Assembly: GCF_026274175.1 (NCBI RefSeq)
Contig: NZ_JAPHNL010000248.1
Coordinates: 1-52,594 of the forward strand
Origin: Streptomyces beihaiensis
GTDB taxonomy: Bacteria; Actinomycetota; Actinomycetes; Streptomycetales; Streptomycetaceae
Direction of reading: 5' to 3'
Length of the DNA: 52,594 nucleotides
Each line of letters opens with the position of its first letter. Position 1 is the stretch's first letter. The translations under genes and the position numbers were made by a program. Positions 36,819 through 46,008 of the stretch are shown here, in pieces. The notes under the pieces are model-generated. The model saw nothing but the letters and a program-made list of their open reading frames with translations, did no database searches and was not told the DNA's origin.

Positions 36819-36908
36819 CAGCCCCGGCAGCCCCGGCAGCCCCGGCAGCCCCGGCAGCCCCGGCAGCCCCGGCAGCCCCGGCAGCCCCGGCAGCCCCGGC
36901 AGCCCCGG
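36819..36908. repeat. Perfect 9-bp CAGCCCCGG tandem repeat, 10 copies
   Basis: Ten identical copies run from 36819 to 36908 without a mismatch. The plus-strand frame continuing from the HTH gene reads Ser-Pro-Gly ten times. Perfect identity implies recent expansion or homogenisation. Confidence 0.95.
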
Positions 36909-36948
36909 CAGGCCGACAAGGCCGACAAGATCGACAAGCCCCACGACG

Positions 36949-36997
36949 GTGGCCCCGCCCCTTCGCCCAGGTAGGCAGGCAGGAGGGGCCGGGCCAC
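36949..36997 (+). terminator. Terminator at the right edge of the island
   Basis: GTGGCCCCGCCCCT (from 36949) pairs with AGGGGCCGGGCCAC (to 36997) with one mismatch. T-rich TTGTCTTCCTTGTATTCGTTTT follows. It separates the island operon from the rpsL promoter. Confidence 0.75.
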
Positions 36998-37025
36998 CTC
37001 GTCGCTTGTCTTCCTTGTATTCGTT

Positions 37026-37054
37026 TTGACCGGAGTCGACGGGCTGGGTACGCT
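37026..37054 (+). promoter_or_regulatory. rpsL (str operon) promoter
   Basis: TTGACC (37026-37031) and TACGCT (37049-37054) are separated by 17 bases, a near-consensus housekeeping promoter. The leader to the rpsL start is about 195 bases and has no obvious gene. Confidence 0.82.
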
Positions 37055-37254
37055 CAGACCTTGTGCCTGGGGTGTGCCTTGGCTCGCGTGCGTGCCTTCA
37101 AACCGCACAGTGGGCCGTGACCGGCCACCGCAATCCGAGCCTGTCTCCTTTCCGCCCTGCGGCAGGGGCCTGACGGATTCGACACACCCGACCGCGTGGG
37201 TCGGCGACGTTCCAGGTTAGCTTTACTACTCGGCACACAGAAACCGGAGAAGTA

Positions 37255-37626
37255 GTGCCTACGATCCAGCAGCTGGTCCGCAAGGGCCGGCAGGACAAGG
37301 TCGAGAAGAACAAGACGCCCGCACTCGAGGGTTCCCCTCAGCGTCGTGGCGTCTGCACGCGTGTGTTCACGACCACCCCGAAGAAGCCGAACTCGGCCCT
37401 GCGGAAGGTCGCGCGTGTGCGTCTGACCTCCGGGATCGAGGTCACGGCCTACATTCCGGGTGAGGGACACAACCTGCAGGAGCACTCCATCGTGCTCGTG
37501 CGCGGCGGCCGTGTGAAGGACCTGCCTGGTGTTCGCTACAAGATCATCCGCGGTTCGCTCGACACCCAGGGTGTCAAGAACCGCAAGCAGGCCCGCAGCC
37601 GCTACGGCGCCAAGAAGGAGAAGTAA
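37255..37626 (+). CDS. rpsL: 30S ribosomal protein S12
   Basis: S12 (123 residues) acts in decoding accuracy at the 30S A site. The streptomycin-relevant Lys43 ([12 protein letters not shown], preceded by CTRVF) and Lys88 ([10 protein letters not shown]) are the wild-type residues, so no target-based streptomycin resistance is expected. GTG 37255 has GGAGAAG upstream. First gene of the str operon and separated from rpsG by two bases. Confidence 0.98.
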   Translation: MPTIQQLVRKGRQDKVEKNKTPALEGSPQRRGVCTRVFTTTPKKPNSALRKVARVRLTSGIEVTAYIPGEGHNLQEHSIVLVRGGRVKDLPGVRYKIIRGSLDTQGVKNRKQARSRYGAKKEK

Positions 37627-37628
37627 GA

Positions 37629-38099
37629 ATGCCTCGTAAGGGCCCCGCCCCGAAGCGCCCGGTCATCATCGACCCGGTCTACGGTTCTCCTCTGGTGACC
37701 TCCCTCATCAACAAGGTGCTGCTGAACGGCAAGCGCTCCACCGCCGAGCGCATCGTCTACGGCGCCATGGAGGGCCTGCGTGAGAAGTCGGGCAACGACC
37801 CGGTCATCACGCTGAAGCGCGCGCTGGAGAACATCAAGCCGACCCTTGAGGTCAAGTCCCGCCGTGTCGGTGGCGCGACCTACCAGGTTCCGGTCGAGGT
37901 CAAGCCCGGCCGCGCCAACACCCTCGCGCTCCGCTGGCTCGTCGGCTACTCGCGCGCCCGTCGCGAGAAGACGATGACCGAGCGTCTGATGAACGAGCTG
38001 CTCGACGCCTCCAACGGCCTCGGCGCTGCCGTCAAGAAGCGCGAGGACACGCACAAGATGGCCGAGTCCAACAAGGCCTTCGCGCACTACCGCTGGTAG
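37629..38099 (+). CDS. rpsG: 30S ribosomal protein S7
   Basis: S7 (156 residues) nucleates assembly of the 30S head domain by binding 16S r[23 protein letters not shown], the [20 protein letters not shown] block and the C-terminal [13 protein letters not shown] are standard. Coupled to rpsL and followed 39 bases later by fusA. Confidence 0.98.
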   Translation: MPRKGPAPKRPVIIDPVYGSPLVTSLINKVLLNGKRSTAERIVYGAMEGLREKSGNDPVITLKRALENIKPTLEVKSRRVGGATYQVPVEVKPGRANTLALRWLVGYSRARREKTMTERLMNELLDASNGLGAAVKKREDTHKMAESNKAFAHYRW

Positions 38100-38138
38100 T
38101 CGCAACCCACATCGAGACCGAGAGAAGACTGAAGCCTT

Positions 38139-40265
38139 ATGGCTACCACTTCGCTTGACCTGGCCAAGGTGCGCAACATCGGCATCATGGCCCACATCGA
38201 CGCGGGCAAGACGACCACCACCGAGCGGATCCTGTTCTACACCGGTGTCTCGTACAAGATCGGTGAGGTCCACGACGGCGCCGCCACGATGGACTGGATG
38301 GAGCAGGAGCAGGAGCGTGGCATCACGATCACGTCTGCTGCCACCACCTGCCACTGGCCGCTCGACAACAACGACTACACCATCAACATCATCGACACCC
38401 CCGGGCACGTCGACTTCACCGTCGAGGTGGAGCGCTCCCTGCGTGTGCTCGACGGTGCTGTGACGGTGTTCGACGGTGTTGCCGGTGTCGAGCCCCAGTC
38501 CGAGACGGTGTGGCGTCAGGCCGACCGTTACGGCGTCCCGCGCATCTGCTTCGTCAACAAGCTGGACCGTACCGGCGCCGAGTTCCACCGCTGCGTGGAC
38601 ATGATCTCGGACCGCCTGGGTGCCCAGCCGCTCGTCATGCAGCTCCCGATCGGCGCCGAGGCCGACTTCAAGGGCGTCGTGGACCTGGTCCGCATGAAGG
38701 CGCTCGTGTGGTCCGCCGAGGCGACCAAGGGCGAGATGTACGACACCGTCGAGATCCCCGACACGCACAAGGAGGCCGCCGACGAATGGCACGGCAAGCT
38801 CCTTGAGGCCGTCGCGGAGAACGACGAAGAGATCATGGAGCTGTACCTGGAGGGCGAGGAGCCGTCCGAGGAGCAGCTGTACGCCGCGATCCGTCGTATC
38901 ACCATCGCGTCCGGCAAGTCCTCGGACACCACCGTCACCCCGGTGTTCTGCGGCACCGCGTTCAAGAACAAGGGCGTCCAGCCCCTGCTCGACGCGGTCG
39001 TGCGCTACCTGCCGACTCCGCTCGACGTCGAGGCCATCGAGGGCCACGACGTCAAGGACCCGGAGGAGGTCGTCAAGCGCAAGCCGTCGGAGGACGAGCC
39101 GCTGTCGGCCCTCGCGTTCAAGATCGCGAGCGACCCGCACCTCGGCAAGCTCACCTTCATCCGGGTGTACTCCGGCCGCCTGGAGTCCGGCACCGCCGTG
39201 CTGAACTCCGTCAAGGGCAAGAAGGAGCGCATCGGCAAGATCTACCGTATGCACGCCAACAAGCGTGAGGAGATCGAGTCGGTGGGCGCCGGCGACATCG
39301 TCGCCGTCATGGGCCTGAAGCAGACCACCACCGGTGAGACGCTGTGCGACGAGAAGAACCCGGTGATCCTGGAGTCCATGGACTTCCCGGCGCCGGTCAT
39401 CCAGGTCGCCATCGAGCCCAAGTCCAAGGGTGACCAGGAGAAGCTGGGTGTCGCCATCCAGCGTCTCGCGGAGGAGGACCCCTCCTTCCAGGTTCACTCG
39501 GACGAGGAGACCGGCCAGACCATCATCGGTGGTATGGGCGAGCTCCACCTGGACGTTCTCGTCGACCGCATGAAGCGCGAGTTCAAGGTCGAGGCCAACG
39601 TCGGCAAGCCGCAGGTCGCGTACCGCGAGACGATCCGCCAGGCGGTCGAGAAGATCGACTTCACGCACAAGAAGCAGACCGGTGGTACCGGTCAGTTCGC
39701 CAAGGTGCAGATCTCGATCGAGCCGATCGAGGGCGGCGACGCCTCGTACGAGTTCGTGAACAAGGTCACCGGTGGCCGTATCCCGAAGGAGTACATCCCT
39801 TCGGTGGACGCGGGTGCGCAGGAGGCCATGCAGTTCGGCATCCTCGCCGGTTACGAGATGACCGGCGTGCGCGTCACGCTGCTCGACGGTGCCTACCACG
39901 AGGTCGACTCCTCCGAGCTCGCCTTCAAGATCGCCGGTTCGCAGGCGTTCAAGGAGGCCGCCCGCAAGGCCAAGCCCGTGCTGCTCGAGCCGATGATGGC
40001 CGTCGAGGTCACCACGCCCGAGGACTACATGGGCGAGGTCATCGGTGACATCAACTCCCGCCGTGGCCAGGTTCAGGCCATGGAGGAGCGGATGGGTGCC
40101 CGGGTCGTCAAGGGCCTGGTCCCGCTCTCGGAGATGTTCGGCTACGTCGGAGACCTCCGCAGCAAGACGTCGGGTCGCGCAAGCTACTCGATGCAGTTCG
40201 ACTCCTACGCCGAGGTTCCGCGGAACGTCGCCGAGGAGATCATCGCGAAGGCCAAGGGCGAGTAA
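38139..40265 (+). CDS. fusA: Elongation factor G
   Basis: EF-G (708 residues) is the translocation GTPase. Visible are G1 AHIDAGKTT at 18-26, the switch [13 protein letters not shown]3 DTPGHVDF, G4 NKLDRTGA, and domains II-V with the conserved [12 protein letters not shown] and [20 protein letters not shown] segments. No fusidic-acid-resistance change was looked for systematically. It has a GAGAGAAGACTGAAG leader with a purine-rich ribosome site and precedes tuf after a 230-base gap. Confidence 0.98.
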   Translation: MATTSLDLAKVRNIGIMAHIDAGKTTTTERILFYTGVSYKIGEVHDGAATMDWMEQEQERGITITSAATTCHWPLDNNDYTINIIDTPGHVDFTVEVERSLRVLDGAVTVFDGVAGVEPQSETVWRQADRYGVPRICFVNKLDRTGAEFHRCVDMISDRLGAQPLVMQLPIGAEADFKGVVDLVRMKALVWSAEATKGEMYDTVEIPDTHKEAADEWHGKLLEAVAENDEEIMELYLEGEEPSEEQLYAAIRRITIASGKSSDTTVTPVFCGTAFKNKGVQPLLDAVVRYLPTPLDVEAIEGHDVKDPEEVVKRKPSEDEPLSALAFKIASDPHLGKLTFIRVYSGRLESGTAVLNSVKGKKERIGKIYRMHANKREEIESVGAGDIVAVMGLKQTTTGETLCDEKNPVILESMDFPAPVIQVAIEPKSKGDQEKLGVAIQRLAEEDPSFQVHSDEETGQTIIGGMGELHLDVLVDRMKREFKVEANVGKPQVAYRETIRQAVEKIDFTHKKQTGGTGQFAKVQISIEPIEGGDASYEFVNKVTGGRIPKEYIPSVDAGAQEAMQFGILAGYEMTGVRVTLLDGAYHEVDSSELAFKIAGSQAFKEAARKAKPVLLEPMMAVEVTTPEDYMGEVIGDINSRRGQVQAMEERMGARVVKGLVPLSEMFGYVGDLRSKTSGRASYSMQFDSYAEVPRNVAEEIIAKAKGE

Positions 40266-40495
40266 CCCTCCGGGTTGCACGCATTAGGCTTGACCCCGTC
40301 CGCCGGGATTTCCCCGCGGAAGCCTCGGCGGGCGGGCTCTCAGCTTTCCTCGTGAAAGCCTTCCGGCCGGACCCGGCATCCCTGGTCCTTTCCGGCCGGG
40401 GGTCCGGGGGTTGTCCCCCCGGGGAAAGCAGTCCAGCAAAGATCACCTGGCGCCGATGAGTAAGGCGTACCAGAACCACTCCACAGGAGGACCCA
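40266..40495 (+). promoter_or_regulatory. fusA-tuf intergenic region with a G/C hairpin
   Basis: This 230-base gap holds a potential structure around 40,387-40,428 in which CTTTCC pairs with GGAAAG around an inner GGGGG/CCCCC helix. tuf of streptomycetes is often transcribed separately as well as from the str promoter; I see no clear -35/-10 pair here. AGGAGG (40485-40490) is the tuf ribosome site. Confidence 0.4.
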
Positions 40496-41689
<1,194 letters not shown>

Positions 41690-41758
41690 GCTTCGCGCTT
41701 GCTTGCTGGGCTTGATGCCTGGTGTCTCGTAGCCCGTAGGGGCTGGGAGCTCTGAGAG

Positions 41759-41790
41759 GGCCCGCACGACTTCGGTCGTGCGGGCCTTTT
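41759..41790 (+). terminator. Terminator after tuf
   Basis: GGCCCGCACGAC (41759-41770) pairs perfectly with GTCGTGCGGGCC (41775-41786) around a TTCG loop and is directly followed by TTTT. Typical intrinsic terminator. Confidence 0.95.
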
Positions 41791-42106
41791 CGTATGGCAC
41801 GACGCGGTGGAGCCCACTCGGGGCAGCAGGGTGAACCCGGGTGCGTGCGTGGGGCGGACCGTGCCGAAACGCTTTTGGTCCACCGCGTCTCGGCACGCAC
41901 CGGTCCCGAGGCGGCGCTCTGCCAGATGCGCCACTTCGGCGATCCCGAGGGTGGGCACGATGAGCGGGGCTGTCGCCCGAGGCGGCGGAGTGGAACGGGC
42001 GGCGTGGCCTGGGCGCGGTCCGTTTCGTACGCACCGTGACCGGCGCGGCGTGGTCACCCTTCGTGGCGTACGCCCGAAGCCGTGACTCGGCGGCACTGCA
42101 GACGCT
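41791..42106. other. Intergenic stretch without a supported gene
   Basis: Several short open frames exist but have no ribosome site, conserved motif or codon-position bias I can support. A small degenerate or remnant sequence is possible. No RNA gene or repeat was recognised. Confidence 0.5.
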
Positions 42107-42154
42107 CTAGTCGCCGGTCAGATCGGCGATCTAGTCGCCAGTCAGATCGGCGAT
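42107..42154. repeat. 24-bp tandem duplication at the 3' end of a small gene
   Basis: 42107-42130 and 42131-42154 are identical except for one G/A difference. Each copy carries CTA, the complement of the TAG stop of the 38-residue gene on the minus strand. The last codons and the stop have been duplicated. Confidence 0.9.
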
Positions 42155-42247
42155 CTGCTCGGCGAGCGTCATGCGCTGGACCACTGCCGCGTTCGCGCGT
42201 TCCTCGGCACGCCTGAGCCGCTTCTCCGCGGCAGGCGTCATCGTCAC
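42131..42247 (-). CDS. 38-residue helical protein, possible antitoxin or remnant
   Basis: GTG 42247 overlaps the stop of the toxin-like gene (GTGA), or ATG 42241 could be used. The peptide (TMTPAAEKRLRRAEERANAA, then VVQRMTLAEQIADLTGD) is a charged helix. Coupling with a RelE/ParE-like gene suggests a partner or truncated antitoxin, although it is short for a DNA-binding antitoxin. The 3' end is duplicated in tandem. Role not established. Confidence 0.5.
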   Translation of the reverse strand: MTMTPAAEKRLRRAEERANAAVVQRMTLAEQIADLTGD

Positions 42248-42522
42248 GCGGCGCCGCCGAGGAGGAACGTGCCACCAGTGACGATGATCTCGGCGATGAC
42301 CAGGTACCGATCGTGGGTGCCGTAGCGGATCTGGAGCTCCTGGGAGACGAACGCCCGCCGGGCGCCCTGCCCCTCGTCGACCGTTCCACGCGCCTGTGGG
42401 TCGCGGGCGAGCATGCCCAGAGCGCGGTCTATGACCGAAGCCTGGTCGTCGGTGAGGGCCCGGTACTCCTCGCGGGCCTGCACGGACAGGATCGTCTCGA
42501 GGAGAGGCGCGGTGGTCGTCAT
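42244..42522 (-). CDS. RelE/ParE-superfamily toxin-like protein
   Basis: This 92-residue protein (from ATG 42522) has the alpha-alpha-beta-beta layout of RelE/ParE toxins. The helices are REEYRALTDDQASVIDRALG and LARDPQARGTVD. The C-terminal strands are RRAFVSQELQIRYGTHDRYL, then VIAEIIVTGG, where ...LQIRY...LVI..I is the usual core. RelE-type toxins cleave mRNA on the ribosome; ParE-type poison gyrase; the class cannot be told by eye. The partner small gene overlaps by four bases, in toxin-first order like higBA. No upstream antitoxin gene was seen. Confidence 0.68.
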   Translation of the reverse strand: MTTTAPLLETILSVQAREEYRALTDDQASVIDRALGMLARDPQARGTVDEGQGARRAFVSQELQIRYGTHDRYLVIAEIIVTGGTFLLGGAA

Positions 42523-42815
42523 GCCGCCGATTCTCTCAGACCGCGCGCCGACGCCGGGCGGCCTGGTGGCCGCCTCCGTCACCTACCCGGTGTCGGCCCC
42601 GTACCAGGAAGATCACGGATCAGGCCGTGCCGTACCGACTCGGGCGGCCCCCGCGACACAATGCCCCGACGTGTTGTGCAGGTGTCCGGGGGGCCGGGTT
42701 GCCGCGCCCGTTCGTACGGAGAGTTCGCCTGCGGGGCCGCGAAGTGTGAGGCCGTGAGGCTCGTGGTGCGGTCGGCCGGTGGTGGGTCGCCCGTTCCGTT
42801 GACGAGAGGCGAGCC

Positions 42816-44144
42816 TTGAGTACCGTTCCACCTCCCGAGCGGCCCGACGAGCGGCCGGAGGGCGAGTCCTCGGCCCCTGAGACCTCCGGGGCCCCCGGGG
42901 TTCCCGAGGTCCCCGACATCTCGGGGATCTCCGACGAGCAGTGGGAGGCGTTTCAGCGGGACGCCATGGAGGAGGGCGGCAGGGGCGCCCCCAAGGAGCC
43001 CTCCGCGCGAGCCCGGCTGGTCGCCCGTCGGCTGCGCGAGCAGGACGAGGCGGCGGCGTCCGAAGCGGCGCGGAAGCCACACCGGCGGTGGGGACGCAAG
43101 CCGAAGCTGAAGGCCGTTCCCGACGGCACCCCGCCGGGGTGGCGCACCGGACCGGCCTGGCAGGAGATGAACGGGAAGGCCGGCCGGCGCCGGAACGTGC
43201 GCTCCGCCGCCCTCGTGCTGCTCGCCGTGGCCGTCGCCGTCGTGGCGGTGCGGCCCTCGCTGGTGACGGACCGGCTGCCCGGCCATGACACGGCAGCGGC
43301 GGCGGACACCGCCGACGGCCCCACGTCCAGCCCGTCGCCGCTGCCCGCCGAGACGGCGCTGCCCTCCAGCGCGCCCGGCACCGCGGACCAGGCGGCATCG
43401 GAGCCGACGCGCGCGCACCCGTTCCTGGGCTCGCCCGCCGCGCGGTGGGCCGACGGCGCCGACGCCATCCAGCTCCCCGCCGCGAAGGCGGTGGGCGGGA
43501 TGACCGAGCGGGACGTGGCGCGCGCCCTGCGTCTGACCAAGGAGTTCCTGGTCGACACCAACCTGAACCCGGCCGTGCTGCGCGGCGGCACGCCCACCAA
43601 GGCCATGGCCCTGCTCGACCCGAAGCAGCCGCACTCGCTGAGCAGGCTCCGCCGTTCGCTGCGTTCCCCGAGCCGTGCTCACGATCCGACCGAGCTGGTC
43701 AGCCGCTTCGACCCGGCCCAGGTGGCCCTCGCGGGCAAGGTGATCAAGGTGCGCGGTCACATGACCTTCTCCGCCGGACGGGCCGAGGTGCTCGTGCACG
43801 CCGACTACAGCTTCGTCTACCCCCTGGTGCGGGCCGGCAGCGGCACGGACGCGTCCGATCACGTGGAGCGGACGACCGTCCGCCGGGAGGAGACCTTCTC
43901 TCTGGCGGACCCGCGCAAGTGGGACGTCACCCGGGGCACGCTGTTGCTCCAGACGTACGACAGCGACGCCTACAACAGCGAGTGCGAGATCTACGACGGC
44001 TACTACCACCCCGCCTTCCCCGGCCAGCCCAGCGGCGCACCGGCCACCGGCCCGGCCAGTGACCCGTACGACCGGAGCAAGACCCTGGAGGAGGAGCAGA
44101 AGAAGGAGGGGCCCGGCGTGTGCGGGACGGTCACCCGCACCTGA
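42816..44144 (+). CDS. Single-span membrane protein of unknown function
   Basis: This is a 442-residue protein starting at TTG 42816 with GAGAGG upstream. The Pro/Glu-rich cytoplasmic N-terminus is about 125 residues with a WEAFQRDAMEE segment. A transmembrane helix follows at about residues 130-146 (SAALVLLAVAVAVVAVR), then a Ser/Pro/Ala-rich linker. An external domain (about residues 205-400) includes MTERDVARALRLTKEFLVDT, AGKVIKVRGHMTFSAGRAEV, LVHADYSFVYPLV and TLLLQTYDSDAYNSECEIYD. Two late cysteines (in NSECEIYD and GPGVCGTV) may form a disulphide. I do not recognise a family; it looks like a conserved streptomycete envelope protein. It precedes the PucR-like gene. Confidence 0.75.
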   Translation: MSTVPPPERPDERPEGESSAPETSGAPGVPEVPDISGISDEQWEAFQRDAMEEGGRGAPKEPSARARLVARRLREQDEAAASEAARKPHRRWGRKPKLKAVPDGTPPGWRTGPAWQEMNGKAGRRRNVRSAALVLLAVAVAVVAVRPSLVTDRLPGHDTAAAADTADGPTSSPSPLPAETALPSSAPGTADQAASEPTRAHPFLGSPAARWADGADAIQLPAAKAVGGMTERDVARALRLTKEFLVDTNLNPAVLRGGTPTKAMALLDPKQPHSLSRLRRSLRSPSRAHDPTELVSRFDPAQVALAGKVIKVRGHMTFSAGRAEVLVHADYSFVYPLVRAGSGTDASDHVERTTVRREETFSLADPRKWDVTRGTLLLQTYDSDAYNSECEIYDGYYHPAFPGQPSGAPATGPASDPYDRSKTLEEEQKKEGPGVCGTVTRT

Positions 44145-44181
44145 CGGGAGCCGTGGCCTTCCGGCCGCGGGACGGATTCTG

Positions 44182-44217
44182 TAGGTTTGTGACATACGGC
44201 GTTCGTGCCGTATGTCA
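44182..44217 (+). promoter_or_regulatory. Promoter and 11-bp inverted repeat at the PucR-like gene
   Basis: TAGGTT (44182-44187) fits a -10 box. TGACATACGGC (44190-44200) and GCCGTATGTCA (44207-44217) form a perfect inverted repeat with 6 bases between, at the expected transcription start. A DNA operator, perhaps for autoregulation by the PucR protein, is more likely than an RNA hairpin because transcription would begin within it. Confidence 0.6.
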
Positions 44218-44264
44218 TGGATTGCGACCGCGGTCCGCACACAGGAGCCGCGAGGCGGGTTCGG

Positions 44265-45947
44265 GTGCTCAGCGTGGACGAGACGGCGCCCGCCGGTGCG
44301 GGCATGCGACAGCTGCTGCTCGCGCTCGGCGAGCCGGTCATCGACCTGGTCGCCGCGCCCGGCGGGCTCGACGCCGAGATCAGCGGCGTGGCGATCCTGG
44401 ACGCCGACGAGGAAGCGGAGACGTACCACGCGGACCTGGTGCTCGTCATCGGCGCGCGCGGCCGCCGGGCGCTGCGCCTGGCCCGCGCCGCGGCGCACCG
44501 GGGCGCGGCGGCCGTGGCGGTCAAGGTCGACCCGCAGGCCCCGGACGAGGACCGGCAGGCCCTGAAGGACCTCGCCGACGACACGGGCGTGGTCGTCCTC
44601 GGCGTTCGCCCCGACCGGCCCTGGACCGGGATCGACGCCCACGTCAGAGAAGTGCTCGCGGACGCCCGCTGGGCCGGTCCCGGCCCGGAGGCCGGGCAGC
44701 CCGCCGATCTGTTCGCGCTCGCGGAGACCGTCGCCGCGCTCACCGGCGGCATCGTCACCATCGAGGACAGCGCCAACCGCGTCCTGGCCTACTCCCGCTC
44801 CGACGACGAGGTCGACGAGCTGCGCCGCCGTTCGATCCTCGGCAGGGAGGGGCCCGCCCCCTTCCTCGCGCTGCTGCGCCAGTGGGGTGTGTACGAGCAG
44901 CTGCGCGCCGGGAACCAGGTGGTGCACGTCGACGCGAACCCGCAGCGCGGCATCCGGCGCCGCCTGGCCATCGGCATCCGTATCGACGAGCAGTTGCTCG
45001 GCTCCATCTGGGTGCAGGAAGGCCGGGAGAAGCTGGCCGACACCGCCGAGAGCGCGCTGATCGGCGCCGCCCGCACCGCGGCCCTGCTGCTCGTGCGGCA
45101 CCGTACGGGCGGGCCCGTGGACCTGGAGGAGGCGCTGCTCACCCGGATGCTGGAGGGCCATGTCGACCCGCGCACCTTCGCCGCCCGCATCGGTGCCGAC
45201 CTGACGAAACCGGCGGTGGTCGTCGCGTTCGCGCTGCGGGACACCGCCGGCGGCGGGGAGGCCGGACGGCCCGCCTTCGAACTGCGCAGGGCGGAGCTGA
45301 CGCACCTGGTCTCCGTGCACGCCGCCGCGTTCCGGCGCCGCGCGCTGGTGGCGGGCACCGGCTCCCGCGTGTACATGCTGCTGCCGGGGCTGCCGGAACA
45401 GTCGGGTGCGGGTGCGGGTGCGGGTGCGGGTGCGGCGGCCGTGACGGGTCTGGCGCAGGAGATCGTACGCACGGCCGGGCAGCGGCTGCGGCTGGAGGCG
45501 TGCGCGGCCGTCGGCTCGGTGGCCGAGGGTCTCGACACGATCGCCGAGTCCAAGAGCGAGGCCGACCGGGTGCTCGACATCATCGCCGCCCGCGGGGAGC
45601 GGAGTGTCGCCACCATCGACGACGTCCGGTCCGAGGTGCTCGTCGGTGACGTCCTCGCCCTGCTCGCGCGGCACCCGAAGCTGCGCGACCCGCGGATCAC
45701 GGCGCTGCTCGCCCACGACGAGGAGCACGACTCCGGGCTCGTACCGTCCGTGCTCGCCTACTTCGCCGCGCAGTGCAACACGCGGGCGGCCGCGCGGCTC
45801 CTGCACGTACACACCAACACCCTGCGCTACCGGCTGAAGCGTGCGGAGACCGTGGGCGGGATCGATCTCACCGACGCGCGCCAGTGCCTGTTCGCACATC
45901 TCCAACTACTGCTGGAAACAAGGGCGTTGCCCGTGCCGCGCGGGTAG
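44265..45947 (+). CDS. PucR-family transcriptional regulator
   Basis: This is a 560-residue protein from GTG 44265 (GAGGCGGG upstream; ATG 44217 is an alternative). The N-terminal part resembles PucR sensing regions (RQLLLALGEPVIDLVAAPGG, DLADDTGVVVLGVRPDRPW), followed by a GAF-like middle (LTGGIVTIEDSANRVLAYSR). The C-terminal PucR helix-turn-helix is VLAYFAAQCNTRAAARLLHV, then HTNTLRYRLKRAE. A small GGTGCG tandem repeat encodes Gly-Ala at about 45,415. PucR proteins often control purine, GABA or amino-acid use. The downstream convergent alanine symporter could be a target, but this is only proximity. Ends in a terminator shared with it. Confidence 0.87.
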   Translation: MLSVDETAPAGAGMRQLLLALGEPVIDLVAAPGGLDAEISGVAILDADEEAETYHADLVLVIGARGRRALRLARAAAHRGAAAVAVKVDPQAPDEDRQALKDLADDTGVVVLGVRPDRPWTGIDAHVREVLADARWAGPGPEAGQPADLFALAETVAALTGGIVTIEDSANRVLAYSRSDDEVDELRRRSILGREGPAPFLALLRQWGVYEQLRAGNQVVHVDANPQRGIRRRLAIGIRIDEQLLGSIWVQEGREKLADTAESALIGAARTAALLLVRHRTGGPVDLEEALLTRMLEGHVDPRTFAARIGADLTKPAVVVAFALRDTAGGGEAGRPAFELRRAELTHLVSVHAAAFRRRALVAGTGSRVYMLLPGLPEQSGAGAGAGAGAAAVTGLAQEIVRTAGQRLRLEACAAVGSVAEGLDTIAESKSEADRVLDIIAARGERSVATIDDVRSEVLVGDVLALLARHPKLRDPRITALLAHDEEHDSGLVPSVLAYFAAQCNTRAAARLLHVHTNTLRYRLKRAETVGGIDLTDARQCLFAHLQLLLETRALPVPRG

Positions 45948-45964
45948 CGGCACGGGCAACGCCC
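45922..45964. terminator. Bidirectional terminator overlapping the pucR stop
   Basis: An 18-bp perfect stem (45922-45939 with 45947-45964) encloses the TAG stop (45945-45947) of the PucR gene. It lies between this gene and the convergent symporter gene ending at 46009. Confidence 0.88.
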
Positions 45965-46008
45965 TGCGAGAGGGGCCGCACCGCGCAGTGCGGAGTGCGG
46001 ACCGCGGA

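Noticed and set aside
34027-36908. Possible CRISPR arrays at the repeat tracts
   Set aside because: Units are 9 or 11 bases and directly adjacent, with no unique spacers and no cas genes.
37255-37626. Streptomycin-resistance allele of rpsL
   Set aside because: Lys43 and Lys88 are the sensitive wild-type residues.
37602-40280. 892-codon minus-strand frame opposite fusA
   Set aside because: Same antisense GC artefact; fusA is unmistakable.
41794-42085. Small plus-strand frames after tuf
   Set aside because: No ribosome site, motif or conservation signal; composition-driven open frames.
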